Positions 1-11,980 are shown, counted from the first letter of the stretch. The stretch is 64,000 bases of DNA from Erpobdella octoculata (GCA_963978895.1 OZ022244.1:5879766-5943765), one strand, 5' to 3'. Program-made: numbers and translations. The notes: generated by a model from the sequence alone, not told the origin.

Positions 1-418
1 TCCTTCTCGTTATCGGCAATATCTTCATTCTTTGATCTGGGTCGATCCGGTTGGCTGAGTGGATCCGGTTGACTGAATGGCCTCCTTTGTCGTCGGGTTT
101 CCTGGTGCTCGTGTTGGGAACCTGAAAATCCAGAACAGTCGCGACGATGAGCCACACGCGAAAGAACGACGTGGTCGAAGAACGTCCGGCATCTCTGTTC
201 AATGAAGCGCTCTTCGCCCTGGATACCTGCAAAAGAAAAACTCACGACCGATCCACTTTATCGTTAACCAGGATCGCCCAAAGAAAGAAATTAACCAAAG
301 AAGGTTACAAAAATACCCATATAAACTAACACCAATTTCTGATAACAATGAAATACTTAACCAAAGATTATACACCCTAGGATAAATAAACCTAATTGTA
401 GCCACAGCTACTCCAAAC
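1..418 (-). other. 3' untranslated part of the Gmr1-like element
   Basis: About 420 bases follow the pol stop codon on the minus strand before the window edge. No significant frame is present. Nothing in it matches the LTR at 5931-6322, so the 3' LTR is inferred to start beyond base 1. Confidence 0.5.
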
Positions 419-3355
419 CTAATTTAATCGAGACAGGACGTCAGCTACTATATTCTGTTTACCTGACCTATATTTGAAAGTCAGATTAAATTCCTGGATG
501 GCAAGTGCCCATCGAGTCAATTTAGCGCTTTTGGAAACTGACTCGGTAAGGTACGTGAGAGGATTATGATCCGAAAAAATCACGATCTCAGATAACAATA
601 TCCAGGATTTGAATTTACTTAGAGCCCACACGACAGCATAAGCCTCTCTCTCTATGGTGGACCACCTCGTCTGAGTAGGGGTTAACTTCAGACTGGCAAA
701 AGCAATAGGGACTTCTGCCCCTTCTCCACTCCCCTGGAACAAACAACACCCAACAGCCACTCCACTAGCATCCGTTGCTAATCCAAACCCTTTACTATAA
801 TCAATTGTGCTTAGGGTTGTAGCATTGGTAAGGTCGTCTATGAGTTTTTGTAAGGCGACCTGGTGTTTGCTTTCCCAAAGAATTTTGTTGGGAACACCCT
901 TTTTAGTCAACTCAGTGATAGGATGGGCAGTCTGGGCTAGATTGGGTATGAAGTTGCGGAAATAACTGAACAACCCCATTATCCGCTTGACTTCCTTTTT
1001 ATTTGTGGGAGGTTTGATCTCTTGTACAATGGCTATTTTATCGGGATCAGGTGCGACAATCCCCGAACCTACGACATGTCCTAAAAATACCACCTTAGGT
1101 TGTACAAACCGACATTTTTCCAGGTTTAGGGTTAACCCTACATTTTTAATGATGGTGAAGAATTGCAAAAGATGTAGTTTGTGTTCTTCCCAACTAGACG
1201 AAATAACGGCAAAATCATCAATAAACGGCTCCGTAAAGGATCTTATTGGTTGAAGGATCATCGATATCGCCCTCATGAAAGTATTTCCCGCCGATTTTAG
1301 ACCAAAGGGCATTCTGCGAAACTCAAACAACCCTTCTTCACAAGAAAATGCCGTTAACCATGCTGATTCCGGATCTATAGGAATTTGCCAGTACCCTTTG
1401 CGTGCATCAAAACAGCTTATGAATTTTGCTCTGCCGACCTTCTGAAGTACGTTGGGGATATCGGGAATGGGAAAGCAGTCTCCCTTCGTGTAACGATTAA
1501 CATGACGATAGTCGATGGCTATACGGACTCCCTTTTCTCCCTTAGGTCCCTTCAAAACACAAACCATCGGGCTTACCATGGGACTCTGCGATGGTACAAT
1601 GACGCCCTGGCGAAACATATCTTGTATCTGATTAGCCACTTCTACCTTCAACAATTCAGGGGTTCTATAGGCTCTCAGGTGTTTGGGGGTAAAGTCAGGA
1701 GAAATCGCGATTTTGTGAGATACTACAGAACAAACTCCTAATGATTCTGAGAATATCTCGGGAAAATCATCAATTATGTCACATAATTGTGAGCGATAAT
1801 CCTGTGAAAGATGGTCAAAACAGCCCTTTGCTACCCTACAACTCGGAGGTTTATCCTGATAAGGATCAAACTTACTTGGAAAATCAATCAAACCAAATTC
1901 GTGGTCCTTCTCGTATACTACAGAACAATTGTTATTAATGGCGGTTTCTATTCGGTCATGGTATTTCCGAATCTTATTTGCATGTAGATGGTGTTTACAG
2001 CCCTCAATTTCCACTAAATAAGAGTATGGTGCTTTCACCTTCACTATTACCCCGGGACCCTGCCATCTCTTCATAAATTTAGACCCCCCTTTTACAGGTG
2101 CTAAAATTATTACTCTGTCACCTACACAAAAAGACCTATCACTGCTCCTAACGTTATATTTTCGTGCATAATTGCTCTGCTCTTGGTCTCCTGCAATTTC
2201 AGCAAATTCCTTAGCTAATTGTAGGTTTTGTCTGAGATCGGCTAAGTATTTGTACGGATTTTTACCTAAATGAAAAGGTAACTCCTTTTCGTTACTCCAA
2301 GAGTCTCTGAGGATAGCAAGTGGTCCTCGTGGCAAAGTACCATACACTAATGTATAAGGAGCAATATGAGTTGTAGATGACGGTTTCTCACGTAAACTCC
2401 ATAATACAAAAGGAAGAACCTTAAACCACTCCTTAGGATGTGCCTCAACCAATTTAAAAATCATGTTCTTAAGACTCTGGTTACACCTCTCCACTAAACC
2501 GGATGCTTCAGGATGCCCTGGGGTGTTAAACCTAGGACTGCACCCCAAACATTTAAGAAAAGTCGTCGTTAACTGATTTTTGAAATTCGTACCACAATCG
2601 GAACTAATTATTCGTGGTATGGAAAACGTCATAAAGATCTGAATAAGGATCTCACATACAGATTTAGCATCTAATGACCTTAATGGATAAGCCATCGGCC
2701 ATCTGGAGAACAAATCGACAACAACCAGGGCATAATTGTACTTGGGTCGGATAGTCACACTATCACCCGCTGGAATTATGGGCCCTATACAATCCATAAC
2801 TAAATGATTAAATGGTAGTTCATCTCCCCGTGGTATGGGAGTTATGGGGACTCGATCTCTTTTTCTAACAGGTGCCCTTAACTGGCATACGGGGCACGAC
2901 TCACAATAGGTTTGGACTTGTTTCTCCATATCGGGAAACCAAAAACTGAGTCGAATACGCTGCCGTGTACTCTTGGCAGCCATGTGCCCCGAATAGGGAG
3001 CATCATGCCCCATCTGTAACACTGCAAGTATACGACTCCTGGGCAAACACAACTGTTTTATGGAATGACCCCACTGATTCTCCTTGTGAAACAAAAGTCC
3101 CTTGTCGATATAAAAGTTTTTACGCTTATCTATACCTAGCAACCAGAAGGACTTAAGTGAAGGACAATCATGTTGCTCTTTAGCAAACGCCTCGTGATCA
3201 TTACTATCGTCTACCCCCTGACAATCATCGTTAACGGTTGTAAATCGAGCGTCGGTTCGTGAATCACTTCCGCCTGCATCAGCACCTGGACAAATATCAT
3301 CACCCGCAACTACAGAAACATCTATGTCCTGACAAGTATCGGCCTGTGAATCCAC
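419..3355 (-). CDS. Pol polyprotein: integrase, then reverse transcriptase, then RNase H
   Basis: The open frame is 978 residues. Integrase is first: zinc-binding H116, H124, C154 and C157, then catalytic D188 (MDCIGP), D253 (SSDCGTNF) and E289 (GLVERCNQ), then a GPY-like module near residues 430-450. RT follows at about 560-760, with D650 in the CFDARKGYWQ motif and FIDD at 711-714 in place of YIDD/YVDD. RNase H has D862 (LATDASG), E902/E904 and D929. It would copy element RNA into DNA inside cytoplasmic particles and integrate it. It is in frame with upstream gag-PR across a single TAG stop at 3392-3394; the listed start is simply the first Met after that stop, inside a repeat, so the true product is probably made by gag-pol fusion or readthrough. 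Confidence 0.92.
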   Translation of the reverse strand: MDSQADTCQDIDVSVVAGDDICPGADAGGSDSRTDARFTTVNDDCQGVDDSNDHEAFAKEQHDCPSLKSFWLLGIDKRKNFYIDKGLLFHKENQWGHSIKQLCLPRSRILAVLQMGHDAPYSGHMAAKSTRQRIRLSFWFPDMEKQVQTYCESCPVCQLRAPVRKRDRVPITPIPRGDELPFNHLVMDCIGPIIPAGDSVTIRPKYNYALVVVDLFSRWPMAYPLRSLDAKSVCEILIQIFMTFSIPRIISSDCGTNFKNQLTTTFLKCLGCSPRFNTPGHPEASGLVERCNQSLKNMIFKLVEAHPKEWFKVLPFVLWSLREKPSSTTHIAPYTLVYGTLPRGPLAILRDSWSNEKELPFHLGKNPYKYLADLRQNLQLAKEFAEIAGDQEQSNYARKYNVRSSDRSFCVGDRVIILAPVKGGSKFMKRWQGPGVIVKVKAPYSYLVEIEGCKHHLHANKIRKYHDRIETAINNNCSVVYEKDHEFGLIDFPSKFDPYQDKPPSCRVAKGCFDHLSQDYRSQLCDIIDDFPEIFSESLGVCSVVSHKIAISPDFTPKHLRAYRTPELLKVEVANQIQDMFRQGVIVPSQSPMVSPMVCVLKGPKGEKGVRIAIDYRHVNRYTKGDCFPIPDIPNVLQKVGRAKFISCFDARKGYWQIPIDPESAWLTAFSCEEGLFEFRRMPFGLKSAGNTFMRAISMILQPIRSFTEPFIDDFAVISSSWEEHKLHLLQFFTIIKNVGLTLNLEKCRFVQPKVVFLGHVVGSGIVAPDPDKIAIVQEIKPPTNKKEVKRIMGLFSYFRNFIPNLAQTAHPITELTKKGVPNKILWESKHQVALQKLIDDLTNATTLSTIDYSKGFGLATDASGVAVGCCLFQGSGEGAEVPIAFASLKLTPTQTRWSTIEREAYAVVWALSKFKSWILLSEIVIFSDHNPLTYLTESVSKSAKLTRWALAIQEFNLTFKYRSGKQNIVADVLSRLN

Positions 3356-3540
3356 TTTCCTAGCATCAGCACCTGGAGAAATATCATCACCCTAAACTAC
3401 AGAAGCACCTAGGTCCTGACAAGTATCGGTCTGTGAATCAACTTTCCTAGCATCAGCACCTGGACAAATATCATCACCCGAAACTACAGAAACATCAATG
3501 TCCTGACAAGTATCGGCCTGAGAATCAACTTTCCTAGCTT
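3279..3540 (-). repeat. 87-bp in-frame tandem repeat spanning the gag-pol junction
   Basis: Three units of 29 codons, anchored at 3326, 3413 and 3500, each encode a DTCQD...GDDI.PGAD pattern. The stop separating gag-PR from pol (3392-3394, TAG) lies in the middle unit at a codon that is TCG or GCG in its neighbours. Confidence 0.85.
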
Positions 3541-5506
3541 CAGCAGCACGAGAAACACCTTCACCTAGAATCAATGCAACATCTGGACTATGCTCATCAT
3601 TACGAGGTTCATCTAAAACAAAATATTGTGAATTAGTTATTTCAAGACTGGGAACATTCACATCAGAGTTATGTGCATTTTGTTTGTTCTTAATAGGGTA
3701 TGCAACGGTATCGTACAATGATATCGTTTTTAATAGGTTACTTACGGAGGGAGTGATAATAATTTGCTCATTAAGATTTGGGACGACAGCAAACCATGCA
3801 CGAACCTTGGGTGCTAGGTTCACAATGTCATCACCCACAAGATCTGGGCGAACAACTAATCTAACACAACCTACAATTTCTGGTTGACCTTTAAGGCCGG
3901 ATAATTTTATAAATTTATGTGGTACCCTACGAAGAGATTCAATTAAATCTTCTCTAATGCAACACACCTCTGCACCACCATCAATCAAAGCTGGAATAGA
4001 TGGTAATTGATCGATAAATACATTCTCATAAGACCTAATGTGATAATCATCAACATCTATAATGGGACATGCTTCGGGACAGGGAAAAGATTTTTGACCA
4101 TCAAACAATATTTTCCTATCAACGAGACCTCTAAAGGAATTTTCTGAATGAGAAGACAAATTTTTACCATCAACCAATGTTTTCCTATCATCGAGACAAT
4201 TAAAGGAATTTTTTGACTGAGAGGACAAATTTTTATCATCAACAAATGTTTTCCTATCACCGAGACAATTAAAGGAATTTTCTGTTTGACAACAATTAAT
4301 TCTGGGATTAGGTAAATTTGAGGAAGGGAATTTGTGTAGAGGACATTCCTTGAACGAATGACCCTTCTTATGGCATTTAAAGCATAAACCATACTTTTTA
4401 TCCTTATCCATATTAGGATCAATGGATATTTTAGTCATTCTATTAGGAATGGGAGACCCTGACCCTTTATCTGTTGGTTTTTGGTTGTTGAATCGAGGCG
4501 GTCTAGTCTCATGCTCGTGTGTGGCCATGTAGCTATCTGCAACGCGTGAGAGCTCAAGGTGATTTAACCAATCATCCTTTTCCTGGGTTAAAATAAAATC
4601 TGCACAACTGGGAGACATTAGTTGTTTCAACCTATCGGCACACATCAAACTAACTAATTGATGGAAATTCTCATCGATATTCCTACTTTTAATATAATAG
4701 GACAACGCTGTGTGTAATTCAGAAGCTACCTGTGAATAAGTCTCACCAGGTCTTCTTTTTACAGCATAAAACCTCTCCCTCAAAAGACTGGGAGTGACCC
4801 GAAATTCCTGCAATAGAATTTGCTTTAATTCCTCATAGTCACCTAACTGAGCAATGGTCAATCGACTCAAGATTGAGCGAGCTCTATTATTCAAATGGGC
4901 CTGTAATATTTTGGGTTTCACATCATCATCAACTTGGTATGATGCAAACTGATTCTCGAGATATTGAAAATACCCCGGTATTGCAGCAGGATCTGAAGGA
5001 AACTCCGCCATTATACCCTTCATGGCATTTAGAAAGCGACTAGTGCGAACGGATAAGGAAACCTCAAGACTATTGTGGTCCTGAATCCTTTCACGTTCCA
5101 GCTCTAGTTTAGCTTCAGCAAGTCTGCGGGTTGCCCTATCTTCATCTAACCTAGCTTCAGCGAGTCTACGGTTCGCCCTATCCTCTTCTAACTTAGCGTC
5201 AGCGAGTCTACGCTCCTGTTCTAACTTAGCTTCAGCAAGTCTACGGTTCGCCCTATCCTCTTCTAACTTAGCGTCAGCGAGTCTACGCTCCTGTTCTTAC
5301 TTAGCTTCTTTAGCCGCCAATTCTGCTTCGCGCAATGCTAACTTACGCTCAGCTAATTCTGATTTGAAATTTTTGCTAACGTTAGTATCTTCACTAACTC
5401 TACGTGGACGCCGACTATCATCAACAAATTGATAGTGCTCCTCGCTAAGGATCCCTGTTGGACTATCCTGCGCAACTGACTCTTCAACCGTAGGGGTTCT
5501 AATCAT
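3392..5506 (-). pseudogene. Gag-protease polyprotein with one internal nonsense codon
   Basis: This is the structural protein plus aspartic protease of the Gmr1-like element. The start at 5506 is followed by about 69 codons and a TAA at 5297-5299; the same frame continues to 3392. The stop sits in a 75-bp repeat where sister units read TTA (Leu), so one T-to-A change explains it. Numbered from Met at 5023: CCHC zinc knuckle C214-C217-H222-C227; three ~24-residue repeats at about 247-312; protease motif D348-G-G (ALIDGGAEV), unusual against DTG/DSG. Charged heptad-like repeats (KLEEDRANRRLAEA) upstream of 5100 suggest a coiled coil. The C-terminus is an 87-bp repeat that runs on into pol. Known for the family: gag and protease act in particle assembly and maturation. 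Confidence 0.85.
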
Positions 5507-5900
5507 ATTTATGAAACCTACTACACAGAAAAAGAAAGAATAACCTAACTGGGCAATCCGGCAACGATAAAATCTCTAACCTGAGATGTGGATCGGCCCT
5601 CCTTGCGAAATGGATGTTGCCACGTGGTCGAACTGAACGGTCTGAAACTGTCCGGACTCTTTCTCCAGCACTGAATCGTCAATCGTCGATCTTGCGATGA
5701 GGATCCTCCTTGATCTGGTCGATTTGCGTCGAATCCCTGGTCGGTTTTGCAGATCCCGGTCGAATTCCGCTGATCCCGCCAAAACCACTGGATACCGCCA
5801 AAGTCGTTAGATCACCAAACTCGGTAGAACTTCACCAACTCGATGAACTCTATCACCCAGGACGAATCTCACCCAAAACTGATCGATGTATCGACTGACT
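5507..5900 (-). other. Leader between primer site and gag start
   Basis: About 390 bases separate the putative primer-binding site from the gag ATG. No conserved frame is seen. Short open frames on either strand here are not supported. Confidence 0.5.
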
Positions 5901-5918
5901 ATCCCGCCGTTGCCACCA
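5901..5918 (-). promoter_or_regulatory. Putative tRNA primer-binding site
   Basis: Read on the minus strand the site is TGGTGGCAACGGCGGGAT, starting with the TGG that pairs with a tRNA CCA end, 12 bases inside the LTR edge. The tRNA species was not identified. Confidence 0.6.
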
Positions 5919-5930
5919 CAAAAATTCTAT

Positions 5931-6322
5931 TGTCACGACTTCGCCTTTGCGATAGTCGATATTCAAAACGACTGGAGAAAATTTAAGTCGAAATAAAGTT
6001 AAAGACACTCTTTAATAGTACTAGTTGTTTTATTTATCGAATACCAATCAAGATTATCGAAAAACTATCACCACGAAAACGAACAGATATAAAACAGTTT
6101 CAACGTCGATCAAACAATGGCGAACAGGAACAAGAAGGCCTGAAGTAGTTCGCGACAGCCTTATAAATACAAGCCCTCCAGGCTACAGGCTACAGGCTAA
6201 AACGTTCAAATATTCGCGCAACAATCCAAACACGCAACGTTGTGCAATACCCCTCGCACCACCTGCGCCGGAAATCCCAAAGTTAGATCCAGGCACGCAC
6301 CTGCGTTTACGCGGGCGTGACA
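5931..6322 (-). repeat. 5' LTR of the Gmr1-like element (392 bp)
   Basis: It starts TGTCACG and ends CGTGACA, the TG...CA inverted termini expected of an LTR. It abuts the primer site on the gag side and an (ATG)n tract on the outside. In element orientation it holds a TATTTATA box-like stretch (about 6160-6170) and an AATAAA-like signal (about 6028-6034). No second copy is in the window, so the boundaries rest on termini and position. Confidence 0.7.
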
Positions 6323-6362
6323 ATGATGATGATGATGATGATGGTGGTGTTGATGATTATGG
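6323..6362. repeat. (ATG/GTG)n microsatellite
   Basis: An imperfect ATG trinucleotide run abuts the LTR and may be the element's insertion target. Confidence 0.8.
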
Positions 6363-6379
6363 TGATGATATTTTTTTCT

Positions 6380-7525
6380 ATGTTAACTGCTTGAAAAGTT
6401 AGCAACTGATTTCATCGAACTGTTTTTACTAATTTACTCTGTTAATTTTTGTTGCATTTCGATGAGACTTTCACATATTGATTTGTTTTTGAATTTTGAA
6501 TTATCTATCTAGATATGCTAATTTTATGGAGACGATACAACAACTTTTAATTTTCCATGCTAAATGCGTGAAGAGAGAAAGTGAGAGAGGGAAAGAAAGA
6601 GAGAGAAAGAAAGAAAAGAAAAAAAAATGAACTGAAGAACTGAAGAACAGAGGATGTGAAATGACGAGGCCATAGCAATAAAATTCCAATTAAACAACTT
6701 TGAATAGGCCACTTAAAATGCATGCATAATGAGCTAACAATTTTATTGAGATGCTACAACTTTGAATTTTCCATGTTAAATGCTTGAAAAGTTAGCAACC
6801 GATTTCTCAATCAGTTTTTATTGATTTACTCTGTTAATTCTTGTTGCATTTTAATGCAACTTTCACATATTGTTTTGTTTTTGAATTATCTATCTAAATA
6901 TGCTAATTTTATTGAGATGCAACAACTTTGAATTTTTCATGCTAAATGCGTGAAAAGTTAGCAACCGAATTCTCAATCAGTTTTATTGATTTACTCTGTT
7001 AATTTTTGTTGCATTTCGATGAAACTTTCACATATTGCTTTATTTTTGAATTATCTATCTAAATATGCTAATTTTATTGAGATGCAACAACTTTGAATTT
7101 TTCATGTTAAATGCGTGAAAAGTTAGCAACCGATTTCTCAATCAGTTTTTATTGATTTACTCTGTTAATTCTTGTTGCATTTGTATTAAACTTTTACATA
7201 TTGATTTGGTTTTGAATTATCTATCTTAATATGCTAATTTTATTGAGATGTCACAAATTTGAATTTTCCATCTAAAAATATACAGCAATTTGGAATTTAT
7301 CATGCCACTGTGTTTATTCGCCAAGCGAGTAAAACGTAAACAGAGATATTACGACCGATTTAATTGGTATGTTTTTATCATATAACTTCGTTAATAATTG
7401 TTGCATTTATTTGAAACTAGTACAGATCGTTTTGTTTTTTAATTATCTATTCAAATATATTAAAAATATTAAAATGCAACAACTTTGAATTTTCTATGTA
7501 TATTGCAGGCAAAGTTGGCTACCGT
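6380..7525. repeat. ~166-bp tandem satellite, at least five monomers
   Basis: Monomers share TGCTAATTTTATTGAGATGC, then a run ending in GTTAGCAACCGATTTCTC. Unit starts at about 6516, 6732, 6901, 7066 and 7232 give periods of 165-169 bp. The first spacing is ~50 bp longer because of an extra purine-rich GAGAGAAAG segment near 6570-6630. The last unit is diverged. No coding frame. Confidence 0.85.
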
Positions 7526-7675
7526 TGCTAACTTCAGCGACATAATAAAAGACTGGTTTTGTTGAGCTTTTCCTGTTCATTATTATTATCTTCTTCATTA
7601 AATAAATAGGATGACAAAATTGTAATTCTATTTTTTACAATTAGTTCAAGAAACATGTTCATAATTTTATATTTA

Positions 7676-9131
<1,456 letters not shown>

Positions 9132-9144
9132 TAATTACCTTTCA

Positions 9145-9397
9145 GATATGTGATTATATTGAAACAATTCTGAGAACGAACACATCAGCTCAACGTTTGT
9201 CAGAAAAAGTGAACTTTGACAGGATATTGAACAGTGTTATGAAATATTTTGGTAACAAAGACCCTTTCAATTTTGATGATCTCATTAGAGACACTACCTT
9301 TGGTATTGAAAACCATTACTTCACCTTGTTAAAACATATTTCGAACATATATATAACTTTGAGATTAAATTATATAAGCAAACTAACTAACTAACTA
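9145..9397 (+). pseudogene. Possible C-terminal exon of a DNA transposase
   Basis: After a CCTTTCAG acceptor-like site an open frame of about 80 residues runs to a stop, with patterns such as KYFGNKDPFNF and ENHYFTLLKHISNIYITLR. The ending resembles the C-terminal HYF..L...I...Y...R pattern I associate with P/THAP-type transposases, but I cannot confirm this. It is not part of the hAT gene upstream as far as I can see. Confidence 0.35.
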
Positions 9398-10201
9398 ACA
9401 GTAACTTGCAAAGAAATAATGCTGGGAAAACATTAAATAAAATAACTCATTTTAAAGGGGAATAATAAAGTTAGTGGTTTTGTTCTTCTCCAGCTAAAAT
9501 TATTTATTGGTTAAACATCTACATATTGGACATCTTTAATAAAACTTACAAACGTTTGTTGTTGACCTTCAATTGCAATCATTGAAAACGAGAGCAGTAT
9601 GCAGAAAGGCCAATAATTCTTGAGAATCTTGATCAAAATAGTTGATAATCAGTGAACAAGCACAATATCAACCCATACTCAAGCTATTAAATGCAAATAT
9701 TCCATTCATATTATCTAGTTTAACTAAGCTTATGTTGCAATTGTACAAAAAAGAAATCATTAAGGAGAGCAAATGAACAACAATTTCAATCCATGACTTC
9801 CATATGGTGAATTTAACCAACAGGCTACGTTGCAAGACTTACTTCTGATTAGCCAATGATGCATTTGTCATTAAAAATAAATCTACAGTGAACAAAAAAA
9901 ATAAACTCGAACATGTGTTACTCTGTAATAAACACAAAAAGACAAAATAAAGTATACATTCTTACATAAACCAGTATGCAGAAAAGCCAATAACTCTGCT
10001 TCTACTTCCGAATATCAATAATGTTTTCCATAGTATGAAAATTTAAATTTCCACTAAAAAAAATTACTTTTAATAGTAGCTGCTATTATATGTAAAAATA
10101 ATGTCAAGAGTAATATTAAAATTAGGACCAATATTTTTATGCATTGAAATTGGTAAGTTAGCTAAATTAAACTTAACTAGACTAAACCACCCATAAAACT
10201 A
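9398..10201. other. AT-rich stretch without recognisable gene
   Basis: No supported frame. A short motif, CAGTATGCAGAAA followed by GCCAATAA, occurs twice about 375 bp apart (near 9597 and 9972). Confidence 0.6.
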
Positions 10202-10337
10202 GGTGAATGAAGTTAGCAACGAAGCCGAAAACGATGAAAGGGTGGACAATTTTAGTTTATTTTTTATTCAATTAATTTGTGGCGATTTGGAGTGAAAATA
10301 AACATCGTTTCCCGCTTCGTTGCTAACTTCATTCACC
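10202..10337. mobile_element. 136-bp hairpin MITE
   Basis: A perfect 24-bp terminal inverted repeat begins GGTGAATGAAGTTAGCAACG on the left and ends with its exact complement at 10314-10337. Similarity continues for about 12 more bases inward (AAACGATG in both arms). The loop is ~60 bp and AT-rich. The family is not assigned and no clear target duplication is visible. Confidence 0.8.
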
Positions 10338-10795
10338 AAGGTGTCATTTTAAAGCTATTATGTATTTCTATAACATATCAAAAATTCAAAATGAAAACCT
10401 AAACCAAAATATATAGCAGGCGCTCACAAATTCGGTGTTTTTTCACACGAATGCTCTCATCCCCATCACTGAGTGAATAAAGCGCCTCTAAGCATAAAGC
10501 GTATGTCACCGTTCTACTGCATGTATCAACCATACAAGTTTTTATTTAAAAACCGTAATCAATTATACATTTGCATTTTTAAATAAAAATAAAGCGTTAA
10601 AGTTTTTTTTTGACAGCGTCATTCTATTCCAATATTGCATGCTGTTTACTTTGAAATTTTAAAATTTGTGTCTAACATGCTCGATAGAGTCGTTATTTTA
10701 CTTATATTTTTTGATTCAGTTTTATCGTATGAAGGAGGTATATTTGTGGCTATATTAGATTTTTAAAATTAATTAAAGATTATCCTGTGAGAAAA
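10338..10795. other. Gene-free AT-rich DNA
   Basis: No coding frame, RNA gene or clear repeat structure seen. Confidence 0.5.
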
Positions 10796-11065
10796 CGGTC
10801 GCTGCTATTGCCTCGGCGGTTCGTCGTGGTTGCAATCGGTAAAATTGCTACTGTGCCGGCGGTCCCGCATGTCTACCTAAAAATATAAAACAAGTCTAAA
10901 ATTAAACCTTAACCCTAACCCTTTAGAAAATATGTACATCTTTGTTAGTTGATCAAAGAATCAATCGTTTTGGCAAAACCGACGGTATAACAGTAACACT
11001 TTTACCGCTTATTGCCGCGGCTACCGGCCGAGTAATAGTTATAACATGAGAAAACACATCTTTTT
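10796..11065 (+). repeat. Dispersed repeat with a short CCCTAA core, copy 1
   Basis: The left part (GGTCGCTGCTATTGCC, then GTTGCAATCGGTAAAAT) and the right part (CCGAGTAATAGTTAT...AACAC) match 39024-39070 and 39496-39540 in the same order. In the middle it has TTAACCCTAACCCTTTAG, two telomere-type hexamers, where the second copy has a ~150-bp degenerate array. Confidence 0.7.
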
Positions 11066-11240
11066 TAATGCGGTACCAGGACGTTTCACCGGAAGAAAAA
11101 TCTTAACATTTAAACAAATTTTATAATACATAAAATACAATACAGCTGTTATTTAGCGACACGCCTTATTAAGACTAGATCTTTTTAACTTTTTCCTCCC
11201 CCTCTCTCCAGGCATGGGACGGGCTTACAAAAACAAGGCG

Positions 11241-11286
11241 GAGTTCATACATACATACATACCTACCTACCTACCTACATACATAC
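11241..11286. repeat. (CATA/CCTA)n tetranucleotide tract
   Basis: Runs of CATA and CTAC/CCTA tetramers immediately precede the hAT terminus at 11287. Confidence 0.9.
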
Positions 11287-11735
11287 CAGTGATGGTTTTT
11301 AACTACTTTAAAAGTAGTTAACTACTTTATTTAACTACTCACAAAAAAAGTAGTTAGTAACTATTTCCTAACTACTTTTAAAAGCAGTAGTTATTAACTA
11401 CCTACTTAACTACTGCCTAGCAGTTAACTACTTTTTAACATTAAAATTTTAAACAAATGTAATTTCCAAGAACAGAATATAATTATTTACATTTTTATTT
11501 ACACAATTATTTACAAAATGATACTATCAAAAGCATTTACAGAATATCTAAGATGATCTCTTAAAAAAATCATCATATCAATATGGTTATCAGACAATTT
11601 ACTTCGTCTGTCAGATAAAATTTGTCCTGCTACACTAAAAAGTCTTTCAACTGCTGCTGAACTTGGCAATGTTGAATTGAGCTTTATAAATACTGCACAA
11701 ACATCTGGATAATGGAGGAACCGATTTATTAGTGA
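11287..11735 (-). mobile_element. hAT element fragment with 3' terminus and C-terminal transposase
   Basis: It begins (plus strand) CAGTGATGG, a hAT-like terminus, followed by many TTAACTACTTTT-type subterminal repeats in both orientations to about 11430. Inside is the C-terminal transposase coding segment. The element is cut off at ~11735 where the dispersed 410-bp repeat family begins. Confidence 0.8.
11523..11722 (-). pseudogene. hAT transposase C-terminal dimerisation region
   Basis: The minus strand reads open through a segment containing LPSSAAVERLFSVAGQIL followed by SDRRSKLSDNHIDMM, the most conserved stretch of the hATC domain. It is short but uninterrupted. N-terminal and catalytic parts are absent. 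Confidence 0.88.
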
Positions 11736-11850
11736 TTGTGTAAGCTAGACCACTAATCCGTTTGATTATCAGGCGGACCGAGCCGCGAACGAACTAAAAT
11801 AATTAAGCCTCCTTCGGTCGAAGAAATCGCGGATAGCCATGACTCTAAAC
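11731..11850 (+). repeat. Partial copy of the ~410-bp dispersed repeat
   Basis: It contains GTGTAAGCTAGACCACTAAT, GGACCGAGCCGCGAACGAAC and CCTCCTTCGG in the same order as 12187-12275 and 35487-35575, and corresponds to the second half of those copies. It interrupts the hAT fragment. Confidence 0.75.
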
Positions 11851-11980
11851 TTTTTACTTTAGTTATATAACCTTATATTTATTCATTCATATACTCAAAG
11901 TTTTTCTGATATAACAAAGACCCTTTGTTATAAAGATAATCTTGCATAATCCTAAACTTTAACTGGCAAAGTCTATAAAT

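Larger units (their letters stand above)
1..6322 (-). mobile_element. Ty3/gypsy LTR retrotransposon with Gmr1-type gene order (3' end outside window)
   Basis: On the minus strand the order is 5' LTR (6322-5931), primer-binding site, leader, gag with aspartic protease, integrase, reverse transcriptase, RNase H. Ty3/gypsy pol normally reads PR-RT-RH-IN. Integrase upstream of RT, with gypsy-type RT and RNase H, is the hallmark of the Gmr1 lineage. Gag and pol lie in one continuous frame of about 1,700 codons broken by only two single-base nonsense changes, so the copy looks young. No second LTR appears in 1-418, so the 3' LTR should lie to the left of the window. The call rests on domain motifs and their order; a phylogeny was not possible here. 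Confidence 0.88.
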
